Source of the DNA: Helicobacter suis HS1
Lineage (GTDB): Bacteria > Campylobacterota > Campylobacteria > Campylobacterales > Helicobacteraceae
NCBI RefSeq assembly: GCF_026000295.1
Contig: NZ_AP026769.1
Span: 992,001-1,056,000 of the forward strand
Direction of reading: 5' to 3'
Length of the DNA: 64,000 bases
In this document: in pieces, positions 8,564 through 28,739 of the stretch
How positions within the stretch are numbered: the stretch's first letter is position 1
Layout of the letters: each line of letters begins with the position of its first letter
Translations under genes and position numbers: made by a program
The notes under the pieces: generated by a model
The model's database searches: none
Seen by the model: the letters and a program-made list of their open reading frames with translations, nothing else
Told to the model about the DNA's origin: nothing

Positions 8564-9601
8564 GTGAAAATTGCTGTTTTGATGAGTGGAGGGGTGGATA
8601 GCTCTTATAGCGCTTATTTGTTAAAGCAGGCCGGGCATGATTTATTAGGGCTGTATTTAAAATTGCATGGGAAAGAGGAAAAACACGCCTTTTATATTAA
8701 AAATTGCCAAGAAGTGGCCTCTTTTTTAAATATCCCGTTTGAAGTGGTGGATTTACAAGAACCTTTTAAAAAACAAGTCTATGAAGTTTTTATTGACACC
8801 TACAAAAATGGCCAGACGCCAAACCCTTGTGCTTTATGTAACCCTTTAATGAAATTTGGTTTAGGGCTAGAATTTGCCCTTGATCGTGGGTGTGAAAAGG
8901 TAGCTACAGGGCATTATGCTAGATTAATGGATTTAGAGGGTGTGCTACGCATCCAAGAGGCCTTTGATTTAAGTAAAGATCAAAGCTATTTTTTATACGC
9001 GCTCCCACAACACGCCATTGATGCGCTCATGTTTCCCTTAGGTGGTTTATTAAAAAGTGAGATCAAACCAAAAGCCCTAGAGGCCATGCCCTTTTTAGGG
9101 GACTTGCAAACTTATAAAGAATCCCAAGAAATTTGCTTTGTAGAGGGTTCTTATATTGATACGCTCAAACAACATATTGATGTAGATCAAAAAGGTCTGG
9201 TGCGTAATTTAAAAGGGGAGGTTGTAGGCACGCATAAGGGCTATATGCACTACACCATTGGCAAACGCAAGGGCTTCACAGTTCAAGGGGCACACACGCC
9301 TCATTTTGTTGTGGGTATCCATGCTAAAGCCAATGAGATTATTGTAGGCGAAAAAGAAGATCTAGCGATCTTTACCCTAGAGGCTGAAAATAAATCCTTG
9401 CCTTCTAATTTTAAAACAGGTACTTACATGGTTAAGGTGCGCTATAGAAGCACCCCCACCAAAGCTAAGATCAGCCTCAATCACCAAACCATCCACGCCA
9501 CCTTTGAAGAGCCCGTTTATGGTGTGGCTCTAGGGCAAGCGTTGGTGATTTATGAGAAAGACTGCGTCTTAGGAGGAGGCGTTATCACCAAAAGCGCCTA
9601 A
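8564..9601 (+). CDS. mnmA: tRNA-specific 2-thiouridylase MnmA
   Basis: MnmA adds sulfur to U34 of tRNAs for Lys, Glu and Gln. The ATP-binding PP-loop SGGVDSS is at residues 8-14. The two catalytic cysteines are in TPNPCALCN (about residue 89) and SQEICFV (about residue 190). The central domain carries GQTPNPC and TGHYAR, and GKRKGF lies in the C-terminal part. The start is GTG, 29 bp after a TATAAT box. The 345-aa length is typical. The stop overlaps the convergent gene at 9598. Confidence 0.95.
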   Translation: MKIAVLMSGGVDSSYSAYLLKQAGHDLLGLYLKLHGKEEKHAFYIKNCQEVASFLNIPFEVVDLQEPFKKQVYEVFIDTYKNGQTPNPCALCNPLMKFGLGLEFALDRGCEKVATGHYARLMDLEGVLRIQEAFDLSKDQSYFLYALPQHAIDALMFPLGGLLKSEIKPKALEAMPFLGDLQTYKESQEICFVEGSYIDTLKQHIDVDQKGLVRNLKGEVVGTHKGYMHYTIGKRKGFTVQGAHTPHFVVGIHAKANEIIVGEKEDLAIFTLEAENKSLPSNFKTGTYMVKVRYRSTPTKAKISLNHQTIHATFEEPVYGVALGQALVIYEKDCVLGGGVITKSA

Positions 9602-10194
9602 AATTTCCAGTGAAAACTAGCATGAAAGGTAGAAGTTGGTGATACGCCTGAGCCCATGTTAGGAACATGAATCTTAACATGCTTTTGGCACTTGCTTACA
9701 AAATCATCATACTGATAAGACAAGATATTAGAGAAATTACGAGCGCTCAAACGCTTAAGCACTTCATCTGCATCACCCAAAACTAAGGCATCAAATCTCG
9801 CGTTAAAAAGCCGTCTTATCTTTTTACCAGCAATCAAAGCCTCAAGACTTAAAACAGTCAGGTTAGATTTACCCATAACACTCCCGCGCCGGTGGTATAA
9901 GATATTCGCAGTTTTAGGGGCTGCTAATCGTTTGAGCACTTGCTTAGTATTGCCTAAAACTAGGGCATCAAACATAGCATTAAAAGTACGCCTCTCTTCT
10001 TTACCAGCAACCAAAGACCCGATACTTAAAACAGATAACTTTAAAGGATTAACAAGCACGCTAGAATCGCTAGCGTAGCCAACTTCAACATGTGCCACGC
10101 GGCTCACAAAGACCGCAAACATCAATGGCTTAAATACCCCATCAAACAACTCCCGATATTTTATTTTAGCGAAGGCTCGTATTTTAACATGCAA
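9598..10194 (-). CDS. Hypothetical protein with two ~50-residue internal repeats
   Basis: No family recognised. The 198-aa product carries a clear internal duplication: residues 52-101 and 112-160 align with a 59-residue spacing and share SVLS/TVLS, LVAGK/LIAGK, FDALVLG, VLKRL and ANIL/SNIL. The first 40 residues are basic with a hydrophobic stretch (LMFAVFV) but no classical signal peptide. The protein is strongly basic and ends in F. It is convergent with mnmA and divergent from ansB. There is no strong ribosome binding site before the ATG, so the start or even expression is uncertain. It could be a decayed repeat protein. Confidence 0.45.
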   Translation of the reverse strand: MHVKIRAFAKIKYRELFDGVFKPLMFAVFVSRVAHVEVGYASDSSVLVNPLKLSVLSIGSLVAGKEERRTFNAMFDALVLGNTKQVLKRLAAPKTANILYHRRGSVMGKSNLTVLSLEALIAGKKIRRLFNARFDALVLGDADEVLKRLSARNFSNILSYQYDDFVSKCQKHVKIHVPNMGSGVSPTSTFHASFHWKF

Positions 10195-10305
10195 AATCTT
10201 AAGCTTGTTTGAGAAAAGACTTAGGAGTTTTATTTTCTGTTACAATATTATTTTAGAGTTAAAAAATCAGACCTTGAGTTGGCAAAATTTATAGTGGAGA
10301 GTGTT

Positions 10306-11352
10306 ATGTTAAAGTTGTTTTATTCGTTTATAATTGTAGCGGCGTTAGTGGGGGTTGTGTGTGCAAAACCTAATTTGTATATTCTTGCTACAGGGGGAAC
10401 TATTGCCGGGAAATCTTCTAACACACTAAGCAGTGCTTATAAATCTGGGGCGTTATCTGTAGATAGTCTCATTAGTGTAATCCCACAAGCTAAAGACTTA
10501 GCCAATCTTAAAGCTGAGCAAATAAGCAATATCGGCTCTCAAGAAATGGATAATAAAATTTGGCTCAAATTAGCTAGACGGGTACAAGCCTTACTCTCTA
10601 AAAAAGATGTAGATGGAGTGGTGATCACACATGGTACAGATACAATGGAGGAGACGGCTTATTTTTTAGATTTGGTGATTAAAAGCCATAAACCTATTGT
10701 AATGGTTGGTGCGATGCGCAATGCTAGCTCTTTAAGCGCAGATGGCCCTCTTAATCTTTATAACGCTATCGCAGTGGCTAGTAATCCCCAATCTAAAGGC
10801 AAGGGGGTTTTAGTGGTGATGAATGGAGATATCCATGCGGCTAGAGAAGTGAGTAAAACACACACGACAGATGTCGCTACTTTTAAATCTCTTAATAGTG
10901 GTCCTTTAGGGAAGGTGATTTATGGGCATGTGCGCTTTTATATGCAATCTTTGCGCAAACACACGCTAGAAAGTGCTTTTGATATTGCTAAGATTGTTCA
11001 TTTGCCTCGTGTAGATATTATCTATAGCCATGCTAATGATCATGCAGATTTGATACAAGATGTGATTAAACACGGCGCTAAAGGAATTATAAGCGCTGGG
11101 GTGGGTAATGGTAATCTTTATCCGTCTGTGTTAAATGCACTAGCTAATGCGCTTAAACAGGGTGTAGTGGTGGTGCGCTCTAGCCGTGTGGGGAGTGGAT
11201 TTATCACACCACTAGGTGAAATTGATGATTCTAAATACGGCTTTTTAACTAGCGATAATCTCAACCCTCAAAAAGCTAGGGTACTTTTAATGCTTGCCTT
11301 AAGCCAAACCCATAACCGCCAAAAAATCCAAGAATATTTTAAGACGCATTAA
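10306..11352 (+). CDS. ansB: Periplasmic type II L-asparaginase
   Basis: Hydrolyses asparagine, and in related enzymes glutamine, to the acid and ammonia. Both catalytic threonine motifs are present: ATGGTIAG near the mature N-terminus and VVITHGTDTMEET. I choose the ATG at 10306 because GGAGA lies five bases upstream and it gives a clean signal peptide (MLKLFYSFIIVAALVGVVCA); the longer TTG frame from 10279 adds eight unlikely residues. The mature enzyme is about 328 aa, normal for the family. In gastric Helicobacter the secreted enzyme can deplete host asparagine and glutamine. Probable promoter: TACAAT near 10239. Confidence 0.95.
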   Translation: MLKLFYSFIIVAALVGVVCAKPNLYILATGGTIAGKSSNTLSSAYKSGALSVDSLISVIPQAKDLANLKAEQISNIGSQEMDNKIWLKLARRVQALLSKKDVDGVVITHGTDTMEETAYFLDLVIKSHKPIVMVGAMRNASSLSADGPLNLYNAIAVASNPQSKGKGVLVVMNGDIHAAREVSKTHTTDVATFKSLNSGPLGKVIYGHVRFYMQSLRKHTLESAFDIAKIVHLPRVDIIYSHANDHADLIQDVIKHGAKGIISAGVGNGNLYPSVLNALANALKQGVVVVRSSRVGSGFITPLGEIDDSKYGFLTSDNLNPQKARVLLMLALSQTHNRQKIQEYFKTH

Positions 11353-11386
11353 TTTTTAGCTATCAAGTTTTAGCTCAAACGCATAT

Positions 11387-11416
11387 TTGACATTTTATTT
11401 TTATATTTGCTAAACT
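11387..11416 (+). promoter_or_regulatory. Promoter of phase-variable OMP 1
   Basis: TTGACA at 11387-11392 and TAAACT at 11411-11416 with an 18-bp spacer. The second OMP locus has the same layout (28670-28698), and both share the bases TGCTA at the -10 region, which suggests common ancestry of the upstream region. Confidence 0.6.
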
Positions 11417-11447
11417 ACGAGCCTACTATTTTTTTGAAAGGGTCTTT

Positions 11448-12301
11448 ATGGTATCATCGATCCAAACAACAAACAACAAACAACAAACAACAAACAACAA
11501 ACGCGTAGCGTTTTCTCTCTAGCTTTTACCCGCTTTGCTTTTATCAGCGCTCTTAGTTTTATCTCTTTAGCGCCTTTAAGTGCGGAGAGAAAAGGTGGTT
11601 TTATAGAAGGAGGTTTTCAGTATTCTAATTTTGGCGGTAAGGATAATTCTAGCTTTCAGGAAAGCACAAATGGCAACATAACAAGTTATACTTCCACCAC
11701 GACCTATAACGGCAATCTCTTCGGAGGGGACGTTCAAATTGGTTATAAACAATTTTTTGGCAAAACAAAGCGCTTTGGTTTGCGTTTCTATGCTTTTTTC
11801 AGTGGTCAGGGTGGGAGTGCGACTGTTGTTCCGGGTAAGGGGAGCTACAACACCTTTAATTACAACCAATCCTTAACTGATCTCTTTTATGGTGTTGGCA
11901 TGGATATGCTCTTTAATTTTTATGATAAGAATGAAAAAACCTTTGGCATGGCTCTTGGTGTGATGGGAGGGGGGAGTTCATGGTTAACGGGGAATAATCA
12001 AAATGGAACATGTATTCCCAATCCAGACGGTACTTGTCAGGTATCATCTCAGATAACAACTCGGTACGGGCAAGTCATCGTTAATATTGGTTTAAGGGCT
12101 AACTTTAGCAAGCACCAAGGCTTTGAATTTGGCGTGCGTATCCCCACCATTAACTATCCTTATTACTCCTACTCCAACACCCAGTCCCCTATCTCTAATG
12201 CTTATGGGAGTACTTATTCTAGTAATTCTAGTAGTACTACAGAAACCATCACACTCAGACGCAAAGTTGCTGTTTATGTCAACTATGCGATCAACTTTTA
12301 G
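11448..12301 (+). CDS. Phase-variable outer membrane protein 1 (OFF in this sequence)
   Basis: ATG at 11448 follows a GAAAGGG site. It opens a frame running through heptamer repeats and stopping at TAG (11520-11522). The frame two bases on continues without a stop to 12301 and encodes a signal peptide (SVFSLAFTRFAFISALSF, ending APLSA), then a beta-barrel protein ending VNYAINF, with the terminal Phe used by the BAM machinery. One extra heptamer, or two fewer, would join start and body. The mature part is about 240 aa. The family looks like a Helicobacter-specific small OMP; its ligand is unknown. It is paralogous to 28740-29589. Expression is predicted to switch by slipped-strand mispairing. 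Confidence 0.75.
11464..11502 (+). repeat. Heptamer tract (AAACAAC)5 plus AAAC
   Basis: Five perfect AAACAAC units followed by four further bases of the unit, placed between the ATG and the signal-peptide hydrophobic core. Because 7 is not a multiple of 3, each unit gained or lost shifts the frame. Six, three or nine units would give an open frame. Confidence 0.95.
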
Positions 12302-12428
12302 AGAAGTTTAGGGCAAAGGCTAGGGGCTTGCCCGTGTTTTATTTCTTAGATACACTAGCAAAACTTTAAGCTAATGTTGCGGTGGAGAATCTACGGGCAT
12401 TTTTGAAGATAACTCCAGCTTTTCGTGT

Positions 12429-12434
12429 TATAAT
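12429..12434 (+). promoter_or_regulatory. -10 element upstream of Z1 gene
   Basis: TATAAT in the otherwise featureless 202-bp spacer after OMP 1, about 70 bp before the Z1-family start. No convincing -35 is seen, which is usual for Helicobacter. Confidence 0.5.
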
Positions 12435-12503
12435 TGCCCGTGTTAGTTAGTTTTGAGTTTTTGACCGGCTTTTTAGAATTTTTAGCAAATGGGGAATAGT
12501 TGA

Positions 12504-14930
<2,427 letters not shown>

Positions 14931-15126
14931 AACTTTGCTATTGTCTAATGCAAGCTTAAAGATTTTATGCTGCACAAAGATATTTTTCACACCTACACAA
15001 AACAAACCGCCCTTAAAACCGGGCATTAACTCTCTGTCGCCCTTATTTTATACCCCCGTGTAGAAAATATTTTTACAAGTCTAAAAAACCCTACCTTCTA
15101 CTCCCCTCCCTCTTGATAGCTTAATC

Positions 15127-23880
<8,754 letters not shown>

Positions 23881-23925
23881 TTAACCACAAACACTCAAAA
23901 CGCGCCTTCAACCCCTCCTTTAAGA

Positions 23926-24300
23926 CTACTTGATTTCTGCTTTAGCCCCCACCTCTTCTAATTTCTTTTTAATCGCCTCAGCCTCTTCTTTATTCACCGC
24001 CTCTTTAAGCACATGCGGGGTTTTCTCAGTAGCCTCTTTAGCCTCTTTAAGACCTAGCCCAGTGATTTCGCGTACCACCTTAATAACCTTAATTTTCTCA
24101 GCCCCGGTTTCTACTAGAGACACGCTAAATTCGGTTTTTTCCTCTACAGCCTCTGCTGGAGCTCCAGCCACAGCTCCCGCTACCATAGTAGGCGCTGCAC
24201 TCACACCAAATTTTTCCTCAAACTCTTTGACGAGCTCAGAGAGTTCTAAAACGCTCAGGTTTGCGATGTACTCTAAAACTTCCTCTTTTCCAATAGCCAT
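23926..24300 (-). CDS. rplL: 50S ribosomal protein L7/L12
   Basis: Stalk protein that recruits translation GTPases. It has an N-terminal dimerisation helix ([19 protein letters not shown]), an Ala/Val-rich hinge, and a C-terminal domain with [18 protein letters not shown], matching L7/L12. The 124-aa length is normal. It lies 10 bp after rplJ in the order rplK-rplA-rplJ-rplL-rpoBC. Confidence 0.98.
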   Translation of the reverse strand: MAIGKEEVLEYIANLSVLELSELVKEFEEKFGVSAAPTMVAGAVAGAPAEAVEEKTEFSVSLVETGAEKIKVIKVVREITGLGLKEAKEATEKTPHVLKEAVNKEEAEAIKKKLEEVGAKAEIK

Positions 24301-24310
24301 AATCTATCCT

Positions 24311-24793
24311 TTATTCTTGTTCTTTTGACTTTCTCAAATTGTCTAAACCCGTAACAAAATACCTAGCAGGCGCGCTCCAAACCGACAAGAGCATGCCAAT
24401 GAGCTCTTGCTTACTTGGCAATTTAGAGATGGCTTCTACATGCGCGCTATCTACAGCCTGTTGCTCATAAATCCCAGCCTTAATCACAAAATGATCCTTG
24501 TGATCTTTAGCAAAACCCATCACTAGTTTAGAAAGCGCGATCTGATCATCGCCCCAAATAAAAACATTGTTCTCTTTGAGGTTTAAAACGCCCAAATTTG
24601 CCTCTTTTAGTGCTAACAAGGCAAGGGTGTTTTTGATCACCTGCACAGAAATACCCTGCGCGCGGGCTAAATTGCGCAGTTTTTCTAAATGCTCTACACG
24701 CAAACCCTTATAATCACACACCACTAAAGCCTGCATCGCGCTAAAAGACTCCCCTAAGCGCGTTACAAGCTCTTGTTTTTGCTCTCTATTCAA
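24311..24793 (-). CDS. rplJ: 50S ribosomal protein L10
   Basis: Anchors the L7/L12 stalk to 23S r[18 protein letters not shown] and [12 protein letters not shown] are the L10 core. I choose the TTG at 24793: GGAGG lies six bases upstream and it gives the expected 160-aa N-terminus ([17 protein letters not shown]). The longer frame from 24832 adds 13 unlikely residues. The 83-bp spacer to rplA would hold the L10 binding leader used for autogenous control in other bacteria; I did not resolve a structure. Confidence 0.95.
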   Translation of the reverse strand: MNREQKQELVTRLGESFSAMQALVVCDYKGLRVEHLEKLRNLARAQGISVQVIKNTLALLALKEANLGVLNLKENNVFIWGDDQIALSKLVMGFAKDHKDHFVIKAGIYEQQAVDSAHVEAISKLPSKQELIGMLLSVWSAPARYFVTGLDNLRKSKEQE

Positions 24794-24876
24794 GATTTCC
24801 TCCTTTCCAACCAACTTCCACAAGGCTACCAAAGTAAATTAAGCCAAAAGCCCTTGTTTCTTCAGTTTAAGATGAA

Positions 24877-25578
24877 CTATTTCACATCCATGAGTTCTTG
24901 AGAGTTGAGTTGTACACCCGGGGACATCGTAAGGGACATGACGCTATTTCTAATATACTTGCCTTTGGCTGTATTGGGTTTTAAGCGATTAATCGCGCGC
25001 ACCAAAGCTAACATGTTTTCTTTGATCTGCTCCTCTGTAAAACTCACTTTGCCAACGGGGGCGTGTACATTGCCCTTTTTATCCACACGGAAATTCACTT
25101 GCCCGCTTTTAGCATTGCTCACAGCCTTTTTAATATCCATCGTTACTGTGCCGGTTTTAGGATTTGGCATTAAACCCTTAGGACCTAAAATACGCCCCAC
25201 TTTCCCCACAACAGCCATCATATCCGGAGTGGCAATGACCATATCAAAGTTTGTGTTGCCATTTTTAATTTCCTCAGCTAAATCCTCGCCCCCTACAATA
25301 TCTGCACCGGCCTCTCTAGCCTCATCTAATTTAACATCTTTAGCAAAAACAGCTACCCGTACTTTTTTCCCTGTGCCATGGGGTAAAACCACCGCCCCGC
25401 GCACCATTTGATCGGCATGTCTTGGGTCTACCCCTAAGCGCAACGCCACTTCTACACTTTCATCAAATTTAGCCGAAGCCAGAGATTTAAGCACCCCTAC
25501 ACCCTCCTCTAAGTTATAAACTTTATCTTTTTCAAATTTGTCTACTAATTTTTGTAAACGCTTTGCTATCTTTGCCAT
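24877..25578 (-). CDS. rplA: 50S ribosomal protein L1
   Basis: L1-stalk protein for tRNA exit. Conserved blocks include [29 protein letters not shown] and [14 protein letters not shown]. The 233-aa length is normal. It starts 2 bp after rplK, so the two are probably co-translated. Confidence 0.98.
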   Translation of the reverse strand: MAKIAKRLQKLVDKFEKDKVYNLEEGVGVLKSLASAKFDESVEVALRLGVDPRHADQMVRGAVVLPHGTGKKVRVAVFAKDVKLDEAREAGADIVGGEDLAEEIKNGNTNFDMVIATPDMMAVVGKVGRILGPKGLMPNPKTGTVTMDIKKAVSNAKSGQVNFRVDKKGNVHAPVGKVSFTEEQIKENMLALVRAINRLKPNTAKGKYIRNSVMSLTMSPGVQLNSQELMDVK

Positions 25579-25580
25579 GT

Positions 25581-26006
25581 TTATCCTTCTATCTCAATGC
25601 CCATGCTCTTAGCACTGCCCATCACAATCTTTTTAGCCGCCTCTAGGGTGGTTGTGTTGAGATCCTCCATTTTATTTTGCGCGATCTCCTCTACCTGTTG
25701 CATGGTCAGTTTGCCCACCTTATTTTTTAGCGGATTATCCGAGCCCTTAGCCACCCCGCTAGCCTTTTTAATCAGATCCGTAACCGGGGGCTTTTTGGTG
25801 ATAAAAGTAAAACTCTTATCTTGATACACCGTGATAATCACCGGGATATTAAAACTACCCATGTCTTTAGTTTTCTCATTAAAAGCCTTGCAAAATTCCA
25901 TGATATTCACCCCTCTTTGGCCTAGAGCGGGTCCAATGGGGGGGGAAGGATTAGCCTTGCCTGCGGGGACTTGCAATTTAATCTGGCCGACAACTTTTTT
26001 TGCCAT
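25581..26006 (-). CDS. rplK: 50S ribosomal protein L11
   Basis: Binds 23S rRNA at the GTPase centre with L10/L12. [20 protein letters not shown] and the C-terminal RNA-binding domain ending [11 protein letters not shown] are diagnostic. The length is 141 aa. A run of eight G/C base pairs lies in the conserved PPIGP region but does not break the frame. Confidence 0.98.
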   Translation of the reverse strand: MAKKVVGQIKLQVPAGKANPSPPIGPALGQRGVNIMEFCKAFNEKTKDMGSFNIPVIITVYQDKSFTFITKKPPVTDLIKKASGVAKGSDNPLKNKVGKLTMQQVEEIAQNKMEDLNTTTLEAAKKIVMGSAKSMGIEIEG

Positions 26007-26015
26007 GCACTCTCC

Positions 26016-26549
26016 TTAAATGATTTTTTCTACCTGTGAATATAAAATATCAATCAGCGTATTGCGCCCAAAAATAGACACACTGAGTTTGAGTTTGCGA
26101 TGCTCTACATCATACTCTTCTACTGTGGCTGTAAAGTTAGCAAATGGCCCTTCTACAATGCGCACCACCTCACCCTTTTCGTAGTAAATTTTAGGCTTAG
26201 GCGCGGCGCGATTGGCCATCTTTTCTAAGATATTGCCAATATCTGCATCGCTTAAAGGTGTGGGTTTTTTGCTCTCTCCAATAAAACGACTCACTTTAGG
26301 TAAAGACTGGATTTTATGCCAAAGTACTGTGTCTAAATCTACCTTAATAAAAACATAGCCCGGGTACAAACTGCGCTCCGTAACTTTATTTTTACCCTTT
26401 TTAGAAAGTTCAATCACATCTTCAGTAGGCACAATTACCTTTTCTACCCGATTAGCGATGCCATTTTCGCGTACCATGTTTTCAACGGCCTTTTTAACAG
26501 ACTGCTCGCTACCTGAGTAAGTCTGGATTGCATACCATTCCATGCCCAC
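26016..26549 (-). CDS. nusG: Transcription antitermination factor NusG
   Basis: Binds RNA polymerase and couples it to Rho and the ribosome. The NGN domain (MEWYAIQTYSGSEQSV; LYPGYVFIKVDL) is followed by a KOW domain (YEKGEVVRIVEGPFANF). The start is either GTG at 26549 or ATG at 26543; both follow a GGGGGAAG site. It sits between secE and rplK, as in most bacteria. Confidence 0.96.
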   Translation of the reverse strand: MGMEWYAIQTYSGSEQSVKKAVENMVRENGIANRVEKVIVPTEDVIELSKKGKNKVTERSLYPGYVFIKVDLDTVLWHKIQSLPKVSRFIGESKKPTPLSDADIGNILEKMANRAAPKPKIYYEKGEVVRIVEGPFANFTATVEEYDVEHRKLKLSVSIFGRNTLIDILYSQVEKII

Positions 26550-26558
26550 AGCTTCCCC

Positions 26559-26738
26559 CTAAAGAATGCTAGCGACAAAAGAGGACAAAACAAAATCAAT
26601 CAAAGTCAAAAACAGAGTGATAATAGTTACCACGATCAGAACAGATATTAAAGCGTTTCTAATCTGCTCTTTGAGTGGAAAAATCACCTTTGATAGCTCT
26701 TCTTTTGTCAGTCTATATTGTGATAATAACTTCTTCAT
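26559..26738 (-). CDS. secE: Preprotein translocase subunit SecE
   Basis: A 59-aa protein with a short amphipathic helix rich in Lys/Glu (YRLTKEELSKVIFPLKEQIR) and one membrane segment (about residues 29-52), the minimal bacterial SecE layout. It partners SecY and SecG in the translocon. It begins at ATG 26738 and ends 10 bp before nusG. It lies between tRNA(Trp) and nusG, the standard position. Confidence 0.93.
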   Translation of the reverse strand: MKKLLSQYRLTKEELSKVIFPLKEQIRNALISVLIVVTIITLFLTLIDFVLSSFVASIL

Positions 26739-26764
26739 GCCACCTATCTTTAATATTCACCCCT

Positions 26765-26840
26765 TGGCAGGCCAGGAGGGACTCGAACCCCCAACAATCG
26801 GTTTTGGAGACCGACGCTCTACCATTGGAGCTACTGACCT
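26765..26840 (-). tRNA. tRNA-Trp (CCA anticodon)
   Basis: On the minus strand it reads AGGTCAGTAGCTCC... with anticodon loop CTCCAAA (anticodon CCA), T-loop GGTTCGAGTCC and an encoded 3' CCA. The acceptor pairing AGGTCAG with CTGGCCT fits tRNA(Trp). It sits between rpmG and secE. Confidence 0.96.
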
Positions 26841-26859
26841 TTGCACCCCCTCTTCTTTC

Positions 26860-27021
26860 TTAGCTACTTTTTAGCTTGACTTCTTTATGCACCGTGTGCT
26901 TATTTTCACGAGGACAAAACTTTTTGAGCTCCAGCTTTTCCGTTTTGGTTTTGGCGTTTTTGGTTGTGCTGTAATTAATCTCAGCGCAATCCGCACACTT
27001 CAACCCAACCTTGACTTTCAT
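26860..27021 (-). CDS. rpmG: 50S ribosomal protein L33
   Basis: A 53-aa protein [12 protein letters not shown]... with CADC and a C-terminal [15 protein letters not shown] motif typical of L33. It carries CxxC and a third Cys rather than the full four-Cys set. It lies just downstream of tuf and just before tRNA(Trp). Confidence 0.95.
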   Translation of the reverse strand: MKVKVGLKCADCAEINYSTTKNAKTKTEKLELKKFCPRENKHTVHKEVKLKSS

Positions 27022-27029
27022 GAAAGCCC

Positions 27030-28229
27030 CTATTCTACGATCTTAGTAACCACGCCCGCGCCCACGGTTTTGCCCCCTTCGCGGATGGCAAATTTAGTGC
27101 CAAGCTCTAGCGCAATAGGGTTAATAAGTTCAACCACAATTTTTGTATTGTCCCCGGGCATGATCATCTCAGTGCCTTCTGGTAGTGAGATAGAACCGGT
27201 AACATCTGTGGTGCGGACATAAAATTGGGGGCGGTAGCCGTTAAAAAAGGGAGTGTGCCGTCCGCCTTCCTCTTTGGAAAGTACATACACCTCGCCCTCA
27301 AATTTTTTATGGGGTGTGATGGATCCGGGTTTGCAAAGCACCATACCGCGGAAAACTTCCTCTTTTTTAGTGCCTCTAAGCAAAATGCCCACATTATCCC
27401 CCGCTTCACCTTTATCTAGTTCTTTTCTAAACATCTCAATACCAGTAACGGTGGTTTTTTGGGTGGGTTTGATCCCTACAATTTCTACTTCATCGCCAAT
27501 TTTAACCATGCCCCGCTCAATCCTACCGGTAACCACAGTACCACGACCCGCGATAGAAAACACATCTTCTACAGGCATCAAAAAGGCTTTTTCGGTATCG
27601 CGCTCAGGGGTGGGAATATATTTATCCACCTCTTCCATGAGTTTAAGCACTTTTTCACCCCATGTACCAATGCTTCCAGATTTAGCCTCTTCTAGGGCTT
27701 TAAGAGCAGAGCCGGCAATAATGGGGGTGTCATCTCCGGGGAATTCATAGGTGCTTAAAAGTTCGCGTATTTCCATTTCTACTAAGTCTAAGAGTTCTTG
27801 ATCGTCAACCATGTCCTGTTTATTTAAAAACACCACAATATGGGGTACACCTACTTGGCGGGCTAAAAGAATGTGTTCGCGGGTTTGAGGCATAGGGCCA
27901 TCAGCGGCTGAAACCACTAAAATCGCGCCATCCATTTGGGCTGCACCGGTGATCATGTTTTTGACATAGTCAGCATGGCCGGGGCAGTCTACATGGGCGT
28001 AGTGGCGGTTTTCTGTAGCGTATTCAATATGAGAAGTAGCGATAGTAATCCCTCTTTCCTTTTCCTCAGGGGCGTTGTCAATGTTGTCATAATCCTTGAG
28101 TTCTGCCAAACCTTTTAAAGACAACACAGCTGAAATTGCCGCACTCAAGGTGGTTTTGCCATGGTCTACATGCCCGATGGTGCCCACATTGACATGGGGC
28201 TTGTTTCTTTCAAATTTTGCTTTTGCCAT
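27030..28229 (-). CDS. tuf: Elongation factor Tu
   Basis: GTPase delivering aminoacyl-tRNA to the ribosome. Motifs: GHVDHGKTT (residues 18-26), the switch region with [17 protein letters not shown] (about 81-88) and NKQDMVDD (about 136-143). The 399-aa length is normal. It is downstream of four tRNA genes that share its promoter, so the transcript is probably processed. It appears intact and highly conserved. Confidence 0.98.
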   Translation of the reverse strand: MAKAKFERNKPHVNVGTIGHVDHGKTTLSAAISAVLSLKGLAELKDYDNIDNAPEEKERGITIATSHIEYATENRHYAHVDCPGHADYVKNMITGAAQMDGAILVVSAADGPMPQTREHILLARQVGVPHIVVFLNKQDMVDDQELLDLVEMEIRELLSTYEFPGDDTPIIAGSALKALEEAKSGSIGTWGEKVLKLMEEVDKYIPTPERDTEKAFLMPVEDVFSIAGRGTVVTGRIERGMVKIGDEVEIVGIKPTQKTTVTGIEMFRKELDKGEAGDNVGILLRGTKKEEVFRGMVLCKPGSITPHKKFEGEVYVLSKEEGGRHTPFFNGYRPQFYVRTTDVTGSISLPEGTEMIMPGDNTKIVVELINPIALELGTKFAIREGGKTVGAGVVTKIVE

Positions 28230-28281
28230 TGGATAACTCCTCTAAAATTTTATAAATAAGCGCGTGCTAGGGGACTCACAC

Positions 28282-28357
<76 letters not shown>

Positions 28358-28368
28358 CTCTCCCCAAC

Positions 28369-28446
28369 TGGAGCGGGAAACGGGGCTCGAACCCGCGACC
28401 CTCAGCTTGGAAGGCTGATGCTCTAGCCAACTGAGCTATTCCCGCA
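28369..28446 (-). tRNA. tRNA-Gly (TCC anticodon)
   Basis: The minus strand reads GCGGGAATAGCTCAGTTGG with anticodon loop CTTCCAA (anticodon TCC), T-arm GGTTCGAGCC, encoded CCA. Confidence 0.95.
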
Positions 28447-28531
<85 letters not shown>

Positions 28532-28608
28532 TGGAGCTGGCTAAGGGACTTGAACCCCCAACCTGCTGCTTACAAGGCAGCTGCTCTACCAATTGAGCTA
28601 AGCCAGCA
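28532..28608 (-). tRNA. tRNA-Thr (TGT anticodon)
   Basis: The minus strand reads GCTGGCTTAGCTCAATTGG, anticodon loop CTTGTAA (TGT), T-arm GGTTCAAGTCC, encoded CCA. First gene of the tRNA-tuf transcript. Confidence 0.95.
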
Positions 28609-28620
28609 AAATAAACCCGC

Positions 28621-28650
28621 ATTATAGCTAGTTTTGCGCTACTTTGTCAA
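28621..28650 (-). promoter_or_regulatory. Promoter of tRNA-tuf-rpmG-secE-nusG operon
   Basis: On the minus strand TTGACA (28650-28645) and TATAAT (28626-28621) are separated by 18 bp, both perfect consensus. The first tRNA begins 12 bp downstream. This is the strongest promoter seen in the window, as expected for stable RNA and tuf. Confidence 0.85.
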
Positions 28651-28669
28651 GATTGCAAAATTTAAACCC

Positions 28670-28698
28670 TTGACAATCTGTTTTAAATCTGCTAGAGT
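28670..28698 (+). promoter_or_regulatory. Promoter of phase-variable OMP 2
   Basis: TTGACA (28670-28675) and TAGAGT (28693-28698) with a 17-bp spacer, divergent from the tRNA promoter. It parallels the OMP 1 promoter. Confidence 0.6.
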
Positions 28699-28739
28699 GC
28701 TACTAGAGTGCGCTGTCTTAATCTTTTGAAAGGATTTTT

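Noticed and set aside
11464-11502. The AAACAAC array as a CRISPR
   Set aside because: Units are seven bases and contiguous, with no spacers and no cas genes; it is a slippage tract. No CRISPR array was seen in the window.
24905-25411. A 168-aa plus-strand frame opposite rplA
   Set aside because: Complement of a conserved ribosomal gene; no support.
26566-26874. A 102-aa plus-strand frame over secE and tRNA(Trp)
   Set aside because: It is antisense to secE and runs through a tRNA gene.
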